Shown here: in pieces, positions 6,987 through 14,625 of the stretch
Layout: each line of letters begins with the position of its first letter
Position numbering within the stretch: position 1 is the stretch's first letter
DNA from: Candidatus Fermentibacteraceae bacterium
GTDB lineage: Bacteria > Fermentibacterota > Fermentibacteria > Fermentibacterales > JCC-6
NCBI GenBank assembly: GCA_016744855.1
Contig: JADGDO010000006.1
Location: 14,814 to 78,813, forward strand
DNA length: 64,000 nt
Reading direction: 5' to 3'
Program-made: the position numbers and the translations under genes
The notes under the pieces: model-generated
Database searches by the model: none
Told to the model about the DNA's origin: nothing
What the model saw: the letters and a program-made list of their open reading frames with translations, nothing else

Positions 6987-7462
6987 TGTGAATCTCCTTC
7001 GAGAAGAAGACCTTCAACAAGAAAAAGCTCAAGAGATGCTGGATCTACAGTTATGTTTTCGATTGCATCGACTTCGGTCCAGGGAAGGTCTTTCCCGGAT
7101 GCATAAGAATTTTCAACATCACTGTTGAAACCACGTCCTGCAAGCATGATCATATCGCTGTCATCGGTTCCCTGAGAACCTTCTGACAGAATTGCACCGG
7201 TAAGAGCTGTTGAGTGAACCCAACCCTCAATAGCACCACTTGCTTCAATGCTGTACCAGTCTCCTCTTTCTTCAACAATTTCCACAACGGAACCGAAAAC
7301 AAGTTCCCCAACCGGAGCTGCATAAAAAACCGGTGCTGGAAAGATATGCTGCTCACGAATCATCACTGTAGCGCTTCCTCCAACTTCAATCTCTGAGTCT
7401 TCAGCAAAGGCACTTCCCGCAAGAAGAGCAATTACTGCTAGAAAAACAATTGAATTCTTCAT
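6983..7462 (-). CDS. Exported SH3-domain protein
   Basis: A Sec signal peptide ('MKNSIVFLAVIALLAGSAFA') is followed by one bacterial SH3-like domain, about residues 30-95 ('GSVVEIVEERGDWYSIEASG', then 'GWVHSTAL'). A roughly 60-residue tail contains 'MIMLAGRGFNSDVENSYASGK', a sequence seen after SH3 domains in proteins paired with M48 proteases. The 4-bp overlap with the metalloprotease start means the two are made together, so it is likely a periplasmic partner or targeting subunit of the protease. No catalytic residues are visible. Confidence 0.82.
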   Translation of the reverse strand: MKNSIVFLAVIALLAGSAFAEDSEIEVGGSATVMIREQHIFPAPVFYAAPVGELVFGSVVEIVEERGDWYSIEASGAIEGWVHSTALTGAILSEGSQGTDDSDMIMLAGRGFNSDVENSYASGKDLPWTEVDAIENITVDPASLELFLVEGLLLEGDSQ

Positions 7463-7521
7463 TTTCCCTCCTGTTCATTGAAAAACAATCAGTTTATCAA
7501 GTACAAAATATATGAAAGAAT

Positions 7522-9567
7522 CTATTTCGATGTGAGAATCCAGGTTCCATCCCAGTCAGATGGAGATCCGTCTTCCAGGAAGTGTTTGCACCTGAAAGCC
7601 ATGGTCTGTGATGGAGGGTCCGAGGGAATTTCATCGAAAAGCATCTTTGCAGGCTCAAAATCGCCCGTCCTGTAGAGTTTCAGAGCCCTGGAGTACTTTT
7701 CAGCAAATGGTGGTTCTGATAATACAGGCAGCCATATTTTGACAGGAGTTTTCTGCCCGACAACCATCACTGTATCGATCTCCCTACAGATAATACCTGA
7801 TGGAAGAAATTCTTTCGTAGTATTTGATATTAGAATAGGAGTTCCATACACTTTGTTAACACCCTCCAGACGGCTGGCCAGGTTTACATCGGTACCCATC
7901 ATCGTGTAATCGAATCGTTTACTGCTGCCCATGTTTCCAACAACCATCGAGCCACTTGCAAGACCCATTCTTGTAGTCAGTTCCGGGAAATTGAGTTCTT
8001 TCAGTCTTATGTTCAGTTCCCTATGAACTCTCTGGCATTCAAGGGCCGCAGTTACAGCCCTGGATGCGTGATCTTCAAATTCTACCGGTGCCCCCCAGAA
8101 GGCGATGATGGCATCTCCTTCGAACTTGTCTACTGTCCCTCCCGATTCCAGGATAATGTCGGTCATCTCAGTGAGATAAATATTGAGAAGTTTCACAAGA
8201 TCTTGAGGATCAAGCTGCTCACTTATAGTTGTGAAACCGGCAACATCACTGAAGAAGGCAGTCATTACTCTTTTCTCTCCGCCCAGCTTAAGTAATTCCG
8301 GGTTTTTAGCGACGAGAGAAACAATCGCAGGAGAAAGGTACTGGGAAAACGCAGCTTTGAGGAATTTCTTGTCTTTTGTTGCATACTGATAAGCCACCAC
8401 TGAGCCGCCCAGCAGGGTGAGTAAGGCAGAAGCCAGAGGAGGTACTGTAGCAAGCCAGAAATCCATGTACTTGAAAAGTGCCATAGATACTCCGGCATAA
8501 AACGAGATTAACAGAAAGCCTGTAAGAGAAGCTGGTATGACCCTCTGAATAAAAACAAGAGCTGAGGCAACACTAAGACTCAGTAAAAGAGTGAAAAACA
8601 GCGTTACAAGATTACCATGAGTTGACAGGTGTCTGCCTGAAAGGATGTTATCAACAGCATTTGCTATCACCTCAACACCAGGGCATCGGGCGGAATATGG
8701 GGTCGGTTTTAGGTCCATGAGGTCGGCCGCAGTGTAGCCTATCATTACAATTTTACCTTCGAGTGATGATGGCTCAAGGGCGGAAGTATCTCCAGTCATG
8801 GAAGAAAAAACATCAGCAACACTTATTGTATGGTAGCTTTCAGCCGGCCCGGCGAAGCGAACTTGCATTTCATAGTCATCAGTTAGAGCAATTTCATTGC
8901 TTCCCCAATGCAAAGATCCATCATCGTATTCGATCTGATCAGTGTCGCTGAATAGCATAGCAATAGCGAGAGCGGGGGAAGGAACAACACCATCAACTGT
9001 CTTGAAGAATAGAGGGAATTGTCTAAAAATACCATCTAGGTCCGGGTAGGCATAAGGAGAGGCAAGATAAGCAGCACCCTCTGCTATTTCCCTGACCGGA
9101 GGAGAAGCGAATCTGAAAGGGGGTGAGCTACTTTCCGGTAGCTGAAGATCAATGATTGCATTAGCCGGAATGGACTGGCCCTCTTGATGTCCTAGAGCGG
9201 TGATGAAGACGGAGTTGCCCGAGGCTGCAACTGCTCCGAAAACGCTATCCTCACTGGCAGAAAATGTAGAGCTTGTAGCAAAGGTAATATCAAAATAAAC
9301 AACTTTGGCGCCAGACTGGAAAAGAAACGCTGTCATGTCTGACCAGATTTGTCTTGGCCAAGGCCATCCAAGCCAGTTCATCGATTCCAGTGATGCGTCA
9401 TCTACGCTGATAATCAGAATACTATCATTTACAGATTTCACATCCGGGAAGAGATTGAACCTCAAATCCAGGGTGAGATGCTCAAGACCACTGTCGAAGG
9501 CACTGGTGGTAAGAGCCATTGAAATCAATGCTGAAATGACTGCAATTGCGTACATAAGTTTCTTCAT
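7522..9567 (-). CDS. CHASE2-domain adenylate/guanylate cyclase (class III)
   Basis: A membrane receptor cyclase of 681 residues. An N-terminal membrane segment leads into an extracytoplasmic CHASE2 sensor (about 30-310; 'ILIISVDDASLESMNWLGWPWPR', 'VVYFDITFA', 'GKIVMIGYTAADLMD'). Several transmembrane helices follow (about 320-400), then a class III cyclase domain (about 430-610). Catalytic features are the two metal Asp residues in 'FFSDVAGF' and 'FEGDAIIAF', the purine-selecting Lys in 'TVDKFEGD', and Asn/Arg in 'VNLASRL'. The Lys favours ATP, so cAMP is the likely product. It is transcribed divergently from der with about 90 bp between them. A second, soluble cyclase is encoded at 14626. 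Confidence 0.93.
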   Translation of the reverse strand: MKKLMYAIAVISALISMALTTSAFDSGLEHLTLDLRFNLFPDVKSVNDSILIISVDDASLESMNWLGWPWPRQIWSDMTAFLFQSGAKVVYFDITFATSSTFSASEDSVFGAVAASGNSVFITALGHQEGQSIPANAIIDLQLPESSSPPFRFASPPVREIAEGAAYLASPYAYPDLDGIFRQFPLFFKTVDGVVPSPALAIAMLFSDTDQIEYDDGSLHWGSNEIALTDDYEMQVRFAGPAESYHTISVADVFSSMTGDTSALEPSSLEGKIVMIGYTAADLMDLKPTPYSARCPGVEVIANAVDNILSGRHLSTHGNLVTLFFTLLLSLSVASALVFIQRVIPASLTGFLLISFYAGVSMALFKYMDFWLATVPPLASALLTLLGGSVVAYQYATKDKKFLKAAFSQYLSPAIVSLVAKNPELLKLGGEKRVMTAFFSDVAGFTTISEQLDPQDLVKLLNIYLTEMTDIILESGGTVDKFEGDAIIAFWGAPVEFEDHASRAVTAALECQRVHRELNIRLKELNFPELTTRMGLASGSMVVGNMGSSKRFDYTMMGTDVNLASRLEGVNKVYGTPILISNTTKEFLPSGIICREIDTVMVVGQKTPVKIWLPVLSEPPFAEKYSRALKLYRTGDFEPAKMLFDEIPSDPPSQTMAFRCKHFLEDGSPSDWDGTWILTSK

Positions 9568-9659
9568 GATTCACAAATATAGTTGAGAAGTTAACGCAGA
9601 ACAGGCTCCTGAAAGTATATTCCAGATCAATATTTTACAGAATCAGGAGGTGTTGCGAA

Positions 9660-10958
9660 ATGGAACTGCCAGTAGTGGCCATTATTGGCCGAGTGAACGT
9701 GGGCAAATCCTCGCTTTTCAATAGATTGGTCGGCGGAAGAACAGCTATTGTTGATAATGAAGCAGGTGTTACTCGTGACCGTAAGATCGGTTTCGGGGAA
9801 TGGTCAGGAGTTAATTTCATCGCAGTGGATACAGGTGGTCTCTCACCCGGTAGCGATGATCCATTTCAGGATGCAATTGTAAAGCAGGTGCATCTGGCTG
9901 TTCAGGAGGCACAGGTTATCATTTTGCTTGTGGATGGAACAGAGGGTATTCACCCGTTCGATGAGGCTGCAGTGGAACTTGTCAGGAAATGCGGTCTTCC
10001 TTCTTTGCTTGCTGTAAACAAAATCGACACCCACGGTAAACTGGGTTTAGAGCACGAATTTGCAGCACTAGGTCTTGGTACGCCTTGGCCTATAAGCGCA
10101 GCGCATGGCTTGGGAGTCGGAGATCTTCTTGATGAAGTTATCCGTGATCTTCCCGTTGTGGAGAATCCCGAATTTGAGGGTATTTCTGTTGCTGTAATCG
10201 GCAGACCCAATGTAGGAAAGAGCTCTCTTGTTAATCGTCTTCTGGATGATGATCGCAATATTGTAACTCCTGTGGCAGGAACTACTCGTGACTCAATAGA
10301 TTCTTATCTAACATGGAAAGATACAAATTTCCGTCTTATTGATACTGCCGGGCTACGCAGGAAATCAAAGAAAATGGAAGACATAGAATTTTACAGCACG
10401 CTTCGCTCCTGGAAGAGCGTTGGCAGTTCAGATATTGTTGTTGTTGTTCTTGATGGAAACGAGTATCCGACAACACAGGACTTGAGACTTGCCACAAGAG
10501 CATGGGAGATGGGCAAAGGTCTTCTGATTTGTGTCAACAAAGTTGACCTCGGGCTAGACAGACACCTGTGGATTCGAAGTGTTGTTCAGAGATTTCCGCT
10601 AGCCAAGTGGATTCCTATCTTCTTTACCAGTGCCCTTGAGGGGCAGGGTATGGGTAGACTTCTTCCCATGGTGAAATCTGTTGCAGATCGTCGCAAACTT
10701 GTCATTTCAACCAGCAAACTCAACAAGCTTATGAGAACAATAGTTAATAATATCCAGCCTCCTTCCCCAAAAGGAAAGATGCTTAAGTTTTTCTACATAA
10801 CTCAGGTGAAGGAAGCTCCACCGGTACTTGTTGTGTTTGTTTCAAGAGCTGACCTTATTCCGGAAAACTATAAAAGCTACTTTGAGAATAGAATGCATGA
10901 GGAACTGAACATGAACGGAGTTCCATTGAAAATTGTGTATAGAAAGCGCGAACACTAA
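9660..10958 (+). CDS. der: Ribosome biogenesis GTPase Der (EngA)
   Basis: Two consecutive GTPase domains followed by the KH-like domain unique to Der. The first P-loop is 'GRVNVGKSSLFNRL' (about residues 9-22) with switch motifs 'GVTRDR' and 'DTGG'. The second is 'GRPNVGKSSLVNRL' (about 180) with 'GTTRDSID', 'DTAG' and 'NKVD'. Length (432 aa) is normal. Der acts in 50S subunit maturation. The ATG follows a strong AGGAGGTG. The gene ends 1 base into plsY, a compact arrangement that starts an operon with plsY and the ABC exporter. Confidence 0.97.
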   Translation: MELPVVAIIGRVNVGKSSLFNRLVGGRTAIVDNEAGVTRDRKIGFGEWSGVNFIAVDTGGLSPGSDDPFQDAIVKQVHLAVQEAQVIILLVDGTEGIHPFDEAAVELVRKCGLPSLLAVNKIDTHGKLGLEHEFAALGLGTPWPISAAHGLGVGDLLDEVIRDLPVVENPEFEGISVAVIGRPNVGKSSLVNRLLDDDRNIVTPVAGTTRDSIDSYLTWKDTNFRLIDTAGLRRKSKKMEDIEFYSTLRSWKSVGSSDIVVVVLDGNEYPTTQDLRLATRAWEMGKGLLICVNKVDLGLDRHLWIRSVVQRFPLAKWIPIFFTSALEGQGMGRLLPMVKSVADRRKLVISTSKLNKLMRTIVNNIQPPSPKGKMLKFFYITQVKEAPPVLVVFVSRADLIPENYKSYFENRMHEELNMNGVPLKIVYRKREH

Positions 10959-11545
10959 TGGGAGCAGCTCTGTATATAGTTATCGGATTTCTTTGCGGAT
11001 CAATTCCCTTCTCCTGGTTTCTTGGCAGGTTGAAGGGTGTTGACCTCAGAGAACACGGATCCGGTAATCCTGGAGCTACCAACCTGCTCCGAACAAGCGG
11101 AACGGCAATGGGCGTTGCCGGTTTGTTGCTGGATGCTGCAAAAGGTGCGGTGCCGGTTCTGCTCGCATCTTCTTCCACTATGCAGGGTGGCTGGTTACCC
11201 AGTGCTGTCGTTATTTCTGCGGTATGCGGTCATGTTTTCATGCCATGGTTCGGGTTTAAAGGTGGCAAAGGTGTAGCTACCGCTCTCGGTGCACTTCTGG
11301 TGCTTTCTACAAACACTGTTCTTTGCGCTCTCGGGCTTTTCATTCTGTTGCTCGCTCTTTTTAAGATGGTTTCTCTGGGAAGCGTTATCAGTGGTATATC
11401 ACTTCCATTTTTCGGAATTCTTTTCAAGACGCATATTTATCCCGAAATCGTTCTTGGGATTATTGCCCTTGCTATACTCGTTACTCACAAAGAAAACATC
11501 AAGAGGATATTTAGTGGAACCGAGAGGAAGATCGGCGAAAAATGA
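10958..11545 (+). CDS. plsY: Glycerol-3-phosphate acyltransferase PlsY
   Basis: A 195-residue inner-membrane protein with about five helices and the PlsY signatures 'GSIPFSWFLGRLKGVDLR', 'HGSGNPGATNLLRTSG' (phosphate-binding) and 'GFKGGKGVATALG'. PlsY transfers the acyl group from acyl-phosphate to glycerol-3-phosphate, making lysophosphatidate in phospholipid synthesis. The start overlaps the der stop by 1 base and the end overlaps the ABC permease start by 4 bases, so all three are translationally coupled. The der-plsY pairing is common in bacteria. Confidence 0.97.
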   Translation: MGAALYIVIGFLCGSIPFSWFLGRLKGVDLREHGSGNPGATNLLRTSGTAMGVAGLLLDAAKGAVPVLLASSSTMQGGWLPSAVVISAVCGHVFMPWFGFKGGKGVATALGALLVLSTNTVLCALGLFILLLALFKMVSLGSVISGISLPFFGILFKTHIYPEIVLGIIALAILVTHKENIKRIFSGTERKIGEK

Positions 11546-12309
11546 CCGGTGATTTACTCCTGCTCAAGAGTCTTGTTGAGAAGGACCTGAAGGTCAGATA
11601 CAAGAGAAGCCTTCTTGGTTTCCTCTGGTTTCTTCTCAAACCTCTATTCAGCATGGTTGTTTACACCGTTGTGTTTACAAGGATACTTCGTTTCGGCGGA
11701 GCCATTGAACACTTTTCGCTTTTTCTTCTTACCGGTCTTCTTCCATGGAATTTTTTCGCTGCTTCACTTTCCGCTTCAACGAAAACCCTGCTTGATAACC
11801 AAAAACTCATACGTTCGATCTACTTCCCAAGAGTAGCACTCCCTATTTCAGCGGTTATTGCAAACGCAATTCACATGCTTATGGCTCTTGGTGTACTCGA
11901 GGTACTTCTTATCGCATTCGGACACACACCAGGGCTTTCAATAGTACTACTTCCGGTTGCTGTATTGCTCCTGGCGGCAATGACTTCCGGATTCAGCATG
12001 ATGATTTCAATTGGGAATGTTTATTACAGAGATGTTGCTCAGTTTCTTGAAGTAATTCTTCTTGCATGGTTCTATGCCAGCCCTGTGATTTACCCTCTTG
12101 GCGAGGGACTTATCCCGGTGAGGATGGAAGCCTTTATCAAATTCAATCCTGTTGCCGGAGCAATGGAAATATTTCATTCAACAATGTACTATGGAACTTG
12201 GCCGGATCTCTGGGCATGGGTGTCACTCGTTTCCTGGACACTGGTAATCCTGACAGTGGGCCTCTTGATCTTCAAGCGCATGGAACCCTCTGTCGTGAAG
12301 GAGTTGTAG
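11542..12309 (+). CDS. ABC-2 type polysaccharide/O-antigen export permease (Wzm-like)
   Basis: A 255-residue permease of the Wzm/TagG/KpsM group. The N-terminal amphipathic stretch is 'LVEKDLKVRYKRSLLGFLW', and six membrane helices follow. The typical 'LPWNFFAASLSASTKTLLDNQKLIRSIYFPR' region and 'FYASPVIYPL' before the last helices are present. With the ATPase encoded next (1-base gap), it should form the half-and-half transporter that moves undecaprenyl-linked polysaccharide across the inner membrane. The start overlaps the plsY stop. Confidence 0.93.
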   Translation: MTGDLLLLKSLVEKDLKVRYKRSLLGFLWFLLKPLFSMVVYTVVFTRILRFGGAIEHFSLFLLTGLLPWNFFAASLSASTKTLLDNQKLIRSIYFPRVALPISAVIANAIHMLMALGVLEVLLIAFGHTPGLSIVLLPVAVLLLAAMTSGFSMMISIGNVYYRDVAQFLEVILLAWFYASPVIYPLGEGLIPVRMEAFIKFNPVAGAMEIFHSTMYYGTWPDLWAWVSLVSWTLVILTVGLLIFKRMEPSVVKEL

Positions 12310-12310
12310 A

Positions 12311-13516
12311 ATGCAGAAGGGTCTGATTCAGTTCACAGATGTCTGCCTCGACTACAGACTTTACCGCGATAGATCTGTTAGCATTATGGAAACACTGATG
12401 AATGTTTTCGGCAGGAGAACAACTCGTGACTGGTTCAGAGCACTGGATCATGCCACTTTTCAGATTTCACCGGGGGAATCGGTTGCTCTTGTTGGATCTA
12501 ACGGGGCTGGTAAATCCACAACCCTGAAGCTTCTTGCCGGGATATATAGTTCTACCTCCGGAAAAGTTGAAACCTCAGGAAGAATTGCCTCCCTCCTTGA
12601 TCTCGGAGTCGGTTTTCATCCGGAGCTCACCGGAGCAGAAAATGTATTTCTCAACGGTGCTCTTCTCGGTTTCGATCAGAAAAAAATGATTGATCTTCTT
12701 CCCGGGATTGCAGAATTTGCAATGCTTGAGCGCTTTATGGATACACCTGTTAAGTACTATTCTTCAGGCATGTTCATGCGGCTTGGCTTCGCACTTGCAA
12801 CCAGCGTAAACCCTGATATTCTTCTTATTGATGAGGTTCTGGCTGTGGGGGATGCTGCTTTCCAGGCAAAGTGTTACGAAAGAATTTTCGGTTTCCGCGA
12901 AGCCGGGAAAACAATTGTGTTTGTCAGTCATGATCCCGAAGCCGTTCGCCGACTCTGCACCCGAGCTATTTGGCTCGATTCCGGTCGCGCCAGAATGGAC
13001 GGCCCTGTGGATGATGTTCTCGGTGCTTACCTTGATGCAAATGCCGGTCGGTTGCAAACATCTGCCTCCTCAGCTGCTCCCAGAGAATGGGGAAACCGTG
13101 AGGTATTCTTCAGCAAAGTCACCCTTACAGACGGGAACGGAGTACCTGCGAGATCATTCAGACAGGGAGATAGTCTTAGCACTAAGATTTTAATTGAAAC
13201 CCGCGAGGGAAAAAAAGTAGACAATATTATTCTGGGTTTTTCAATACATCGACCCGATGGCGAAACCGTTCTAGCTTCTAATAATCTCGAAAATGGTGAG
13301 CCTCTTCTCAGTATTGACGGTTCTGGTGAAGCCTCTATCTCAGTTACACCTGAGATACTTGAACCGGGTAACTACCTCCTTTCGATATCACTTACAGGTA
13401 ACAGTACCGATTACCATTGGCAGGACAACTTCTACCCGATCTCGCTGCTTGGGGATAAAAAAAGCCCTCCACTTAAAATCAGTAATCTCAGTGTATCCGG
13501 GTTGCCTCCAAAGTAA
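12311..13516 (+). CDS. ABC transporter ATPase with C-terminal glycan-binding domain (Wzt-like)
   Basis: The N-terminal ABC domain has Walker A 'GSNGAGKS' at 62-69, 'GVGFHPELTGAENVFLNG' typical of Wzt/TagH, the signature 'YYSSGMFMRLGFA', Walker B 'ILLIDEVLAVGD' and the H-loop 'VFVSHD'. About 150 extra residues after 245 form a Wzt-C-type beta-sandwich ('GDSLSTKILIETRE', 'GNYLLSISL'). In O-antigen exporters this domain reads the capped end of the polymer before export, so the system likely exports a terminally modified glycan. It pairs with the permease just upstream. Confidence 0.93.
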   Translation: MQKGLIQFTDVCLDYRLYRDRSVSIMETLMNVFGRRTTRDWFRALDHATFQISPGESVALVGSNGAGKSTTLKLLAGIYSSTSGKVETSGRIASLLDLGVGFHPELTGAENVFLNGALLGFDQKKMIDLLPGIAEFAMLERFMDTPVKYYSSGMFMRLGFALATSVNPDILLIDEVLAVGDAAFQAKCYERIFGFREAGKTIVFVSHDPEAVRRLCTRAIWLDSGRARMDGPVDDVLGAYLDANAGRLQTSASSAAPREWGNREVFFSKVTLTDGNGVPARSFRQGDSLSTKILIETREGKKVDNIILGFSIHRPDGETVLASNNLENGEPLLSIDGSGEASISVTPEILEPGNYLLSISLTGNSTDYHWQDNFYPISLLGDKKSPPLKISNLSVSGLPPK

Positions 13517-13530
13517 TACATATTCCACCC

Positions 13531-14016
13531 ATGATAACAATAAGAGAACTAACAGATCAGGATGCTGTTCAAATCTCGTACATGCTCTGTGAAGATGAGA
13601 TACTGAGAGCTGACTTGAATATTGGACCTGATTTTAAACCTGATTTCAAAAGAGTTCTGAAAGATTGTAGAAACTGGTGTAAAAGCAGAAATGCTACTAC
13701 TTTTGCAGTTGTACTAAGTAATAGAACAACCGTAGGTTCAATCTCTCTTAGCCATATAAACAACGAGGAAAAGACAGCGAGAATTGGTTATTGGATCGGC
13801 GGGAATTACCGTTCACAGGGATATTGTTCAGCTGCATTCAGGCTTGTTGTGGTTAAAGCAGCTGAGTTGGGAATCACAAAACTATTCTCGACAATAGCTG
13901 AAGACAATCTCAATTCAAAAGCTATCTGGGATAAACAGGGAGGATATGTAACAGGTAGTTCCAAAGGCAAAGCTACCTATGAACTCATTTGCTCTCATTC
14001 CCACTCTTTCCTATAA
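13531..14016 (+). CDS. GNAT-family N-acetyltransferase (RimJ/RimL-like)
   Basis: A 161-residue single GNAT domain. The central strands are 'ATTFAVVLSNRTTVGSISL' and 'TARIGYWIGGNYRSQGYCSAAFRLVV', where R/QGYCSAA is the acetyl-CoA pyrophosphate loop. The end, 'LFSTIAEDNLNSKAIWDKQG', is the usual RimL-type terminus (NxxSxxxxxKxG). It would acetylate an amine, perhaps a protein N-terminus or a small molecule; the substrate is not predictable. It lies 14 bp after the Wzt-like gene with no clear ribosome-binding site. Confidence 0.88.
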   Translation: MITIRELTDQDAVQISYMLCEDEILRADLNIGPDFKPDFKRVLKDCRNWCKSRNATTFAVVLSNRTTVGSISLSHINNEEKTARIGYWIGGNYRSQGYCSAAFRLVVVKAAELGITKLFSTIAEDNLNSKAIWDKQGGYVTGSSKGKATYELICSHSHSFL

Positions 14017-14089
14017 AGTTTTATCTTTACTCTATCTCAACAGTAGATGCCTTGAATAGACTGTACCATGAATTGCGTGGGGAGAAGCT

Positions 14090-14596
14090 ATGAATCTTAT
14101 TCTTAAAGAAGTTCCTATAGAAGACAAACAGCTACTGAGGAATCTTTTAGAGCTTTACCAGTATGACTTCAGTGAATTTGATCAGGCTGATCTAAACTCC
14201 CATGGGCTATACGGCTACAAGTATCTGGATCAGTACTGGACTGAAAAGGGCAGACATCCGTATTTCATAATACTAGACGGGAAACTTGCAGGTTTTGTTA
14301 TGGTAAATGATTTCTGTTATTTGTGTAAACCGGGTGAGGCGAAATCTATATCTGAATTCTTTGTTATGAAGAAGTATCGCCGGATGGGTGTCGGGGAGAG
14401 TGCTGCCCGAAAGGTTTTCGATTTGTTTCCGGGCAAATGGGAGATCCGGCAACACCCGGAGAACAAACCATCAATGCAGTTCTGGGAAAAAGTAGTTTCA
14501 GAAATTTCTCGAGAAGACTACAGAAAACTTGAAGCGGTAACAGAGGACTGGACTGGACAAGCTCTAATATTCACGCATCGGCTTTCTGCTTTATAG
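14090..14596 (+). CDS. Predicted GNAT acetyltransferase
   Basis: A 168-residue protein of the predicted-acetyltransferase GNAT subgroup. It begins 'MNLILKEVPIEDKQLLRNLL' and has 'KYLDQYWTEKGRHPYFI'. The acetyl-CoA-binding segment is 'FFVMKKYRRMGVGESAARKVF' and the end is 'WEIRQHPENKPSMQFWEKVV'. This pattern is common in enzymes annotated as aminoglycoside- or small-molecule-type acetyltransferases of unknown substrate. GGGGAG precedes the ATG. It is not related to the preceding GNAT beyond the fold. Confidence 0.88.
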   Translation: MNLILKEVPIEDKQLLRNLLELYQYDFSEFDQADLNSHGLYGYKYLDQYWTEKGRHPYFIILDGKLAGFVMVNDFCYLCKPGEAKSISEFFVMKKYRRMGVGESAARKVFDLFPGKWEIRQHPENKPSMQFWEKVVSEISREDYRKLEAVTEDWTGQALIFTHRLSAL

Positions 14597-14625
14597 ATGC
14601 AGGAGAAACCAGCAGGAGGTCAGCG

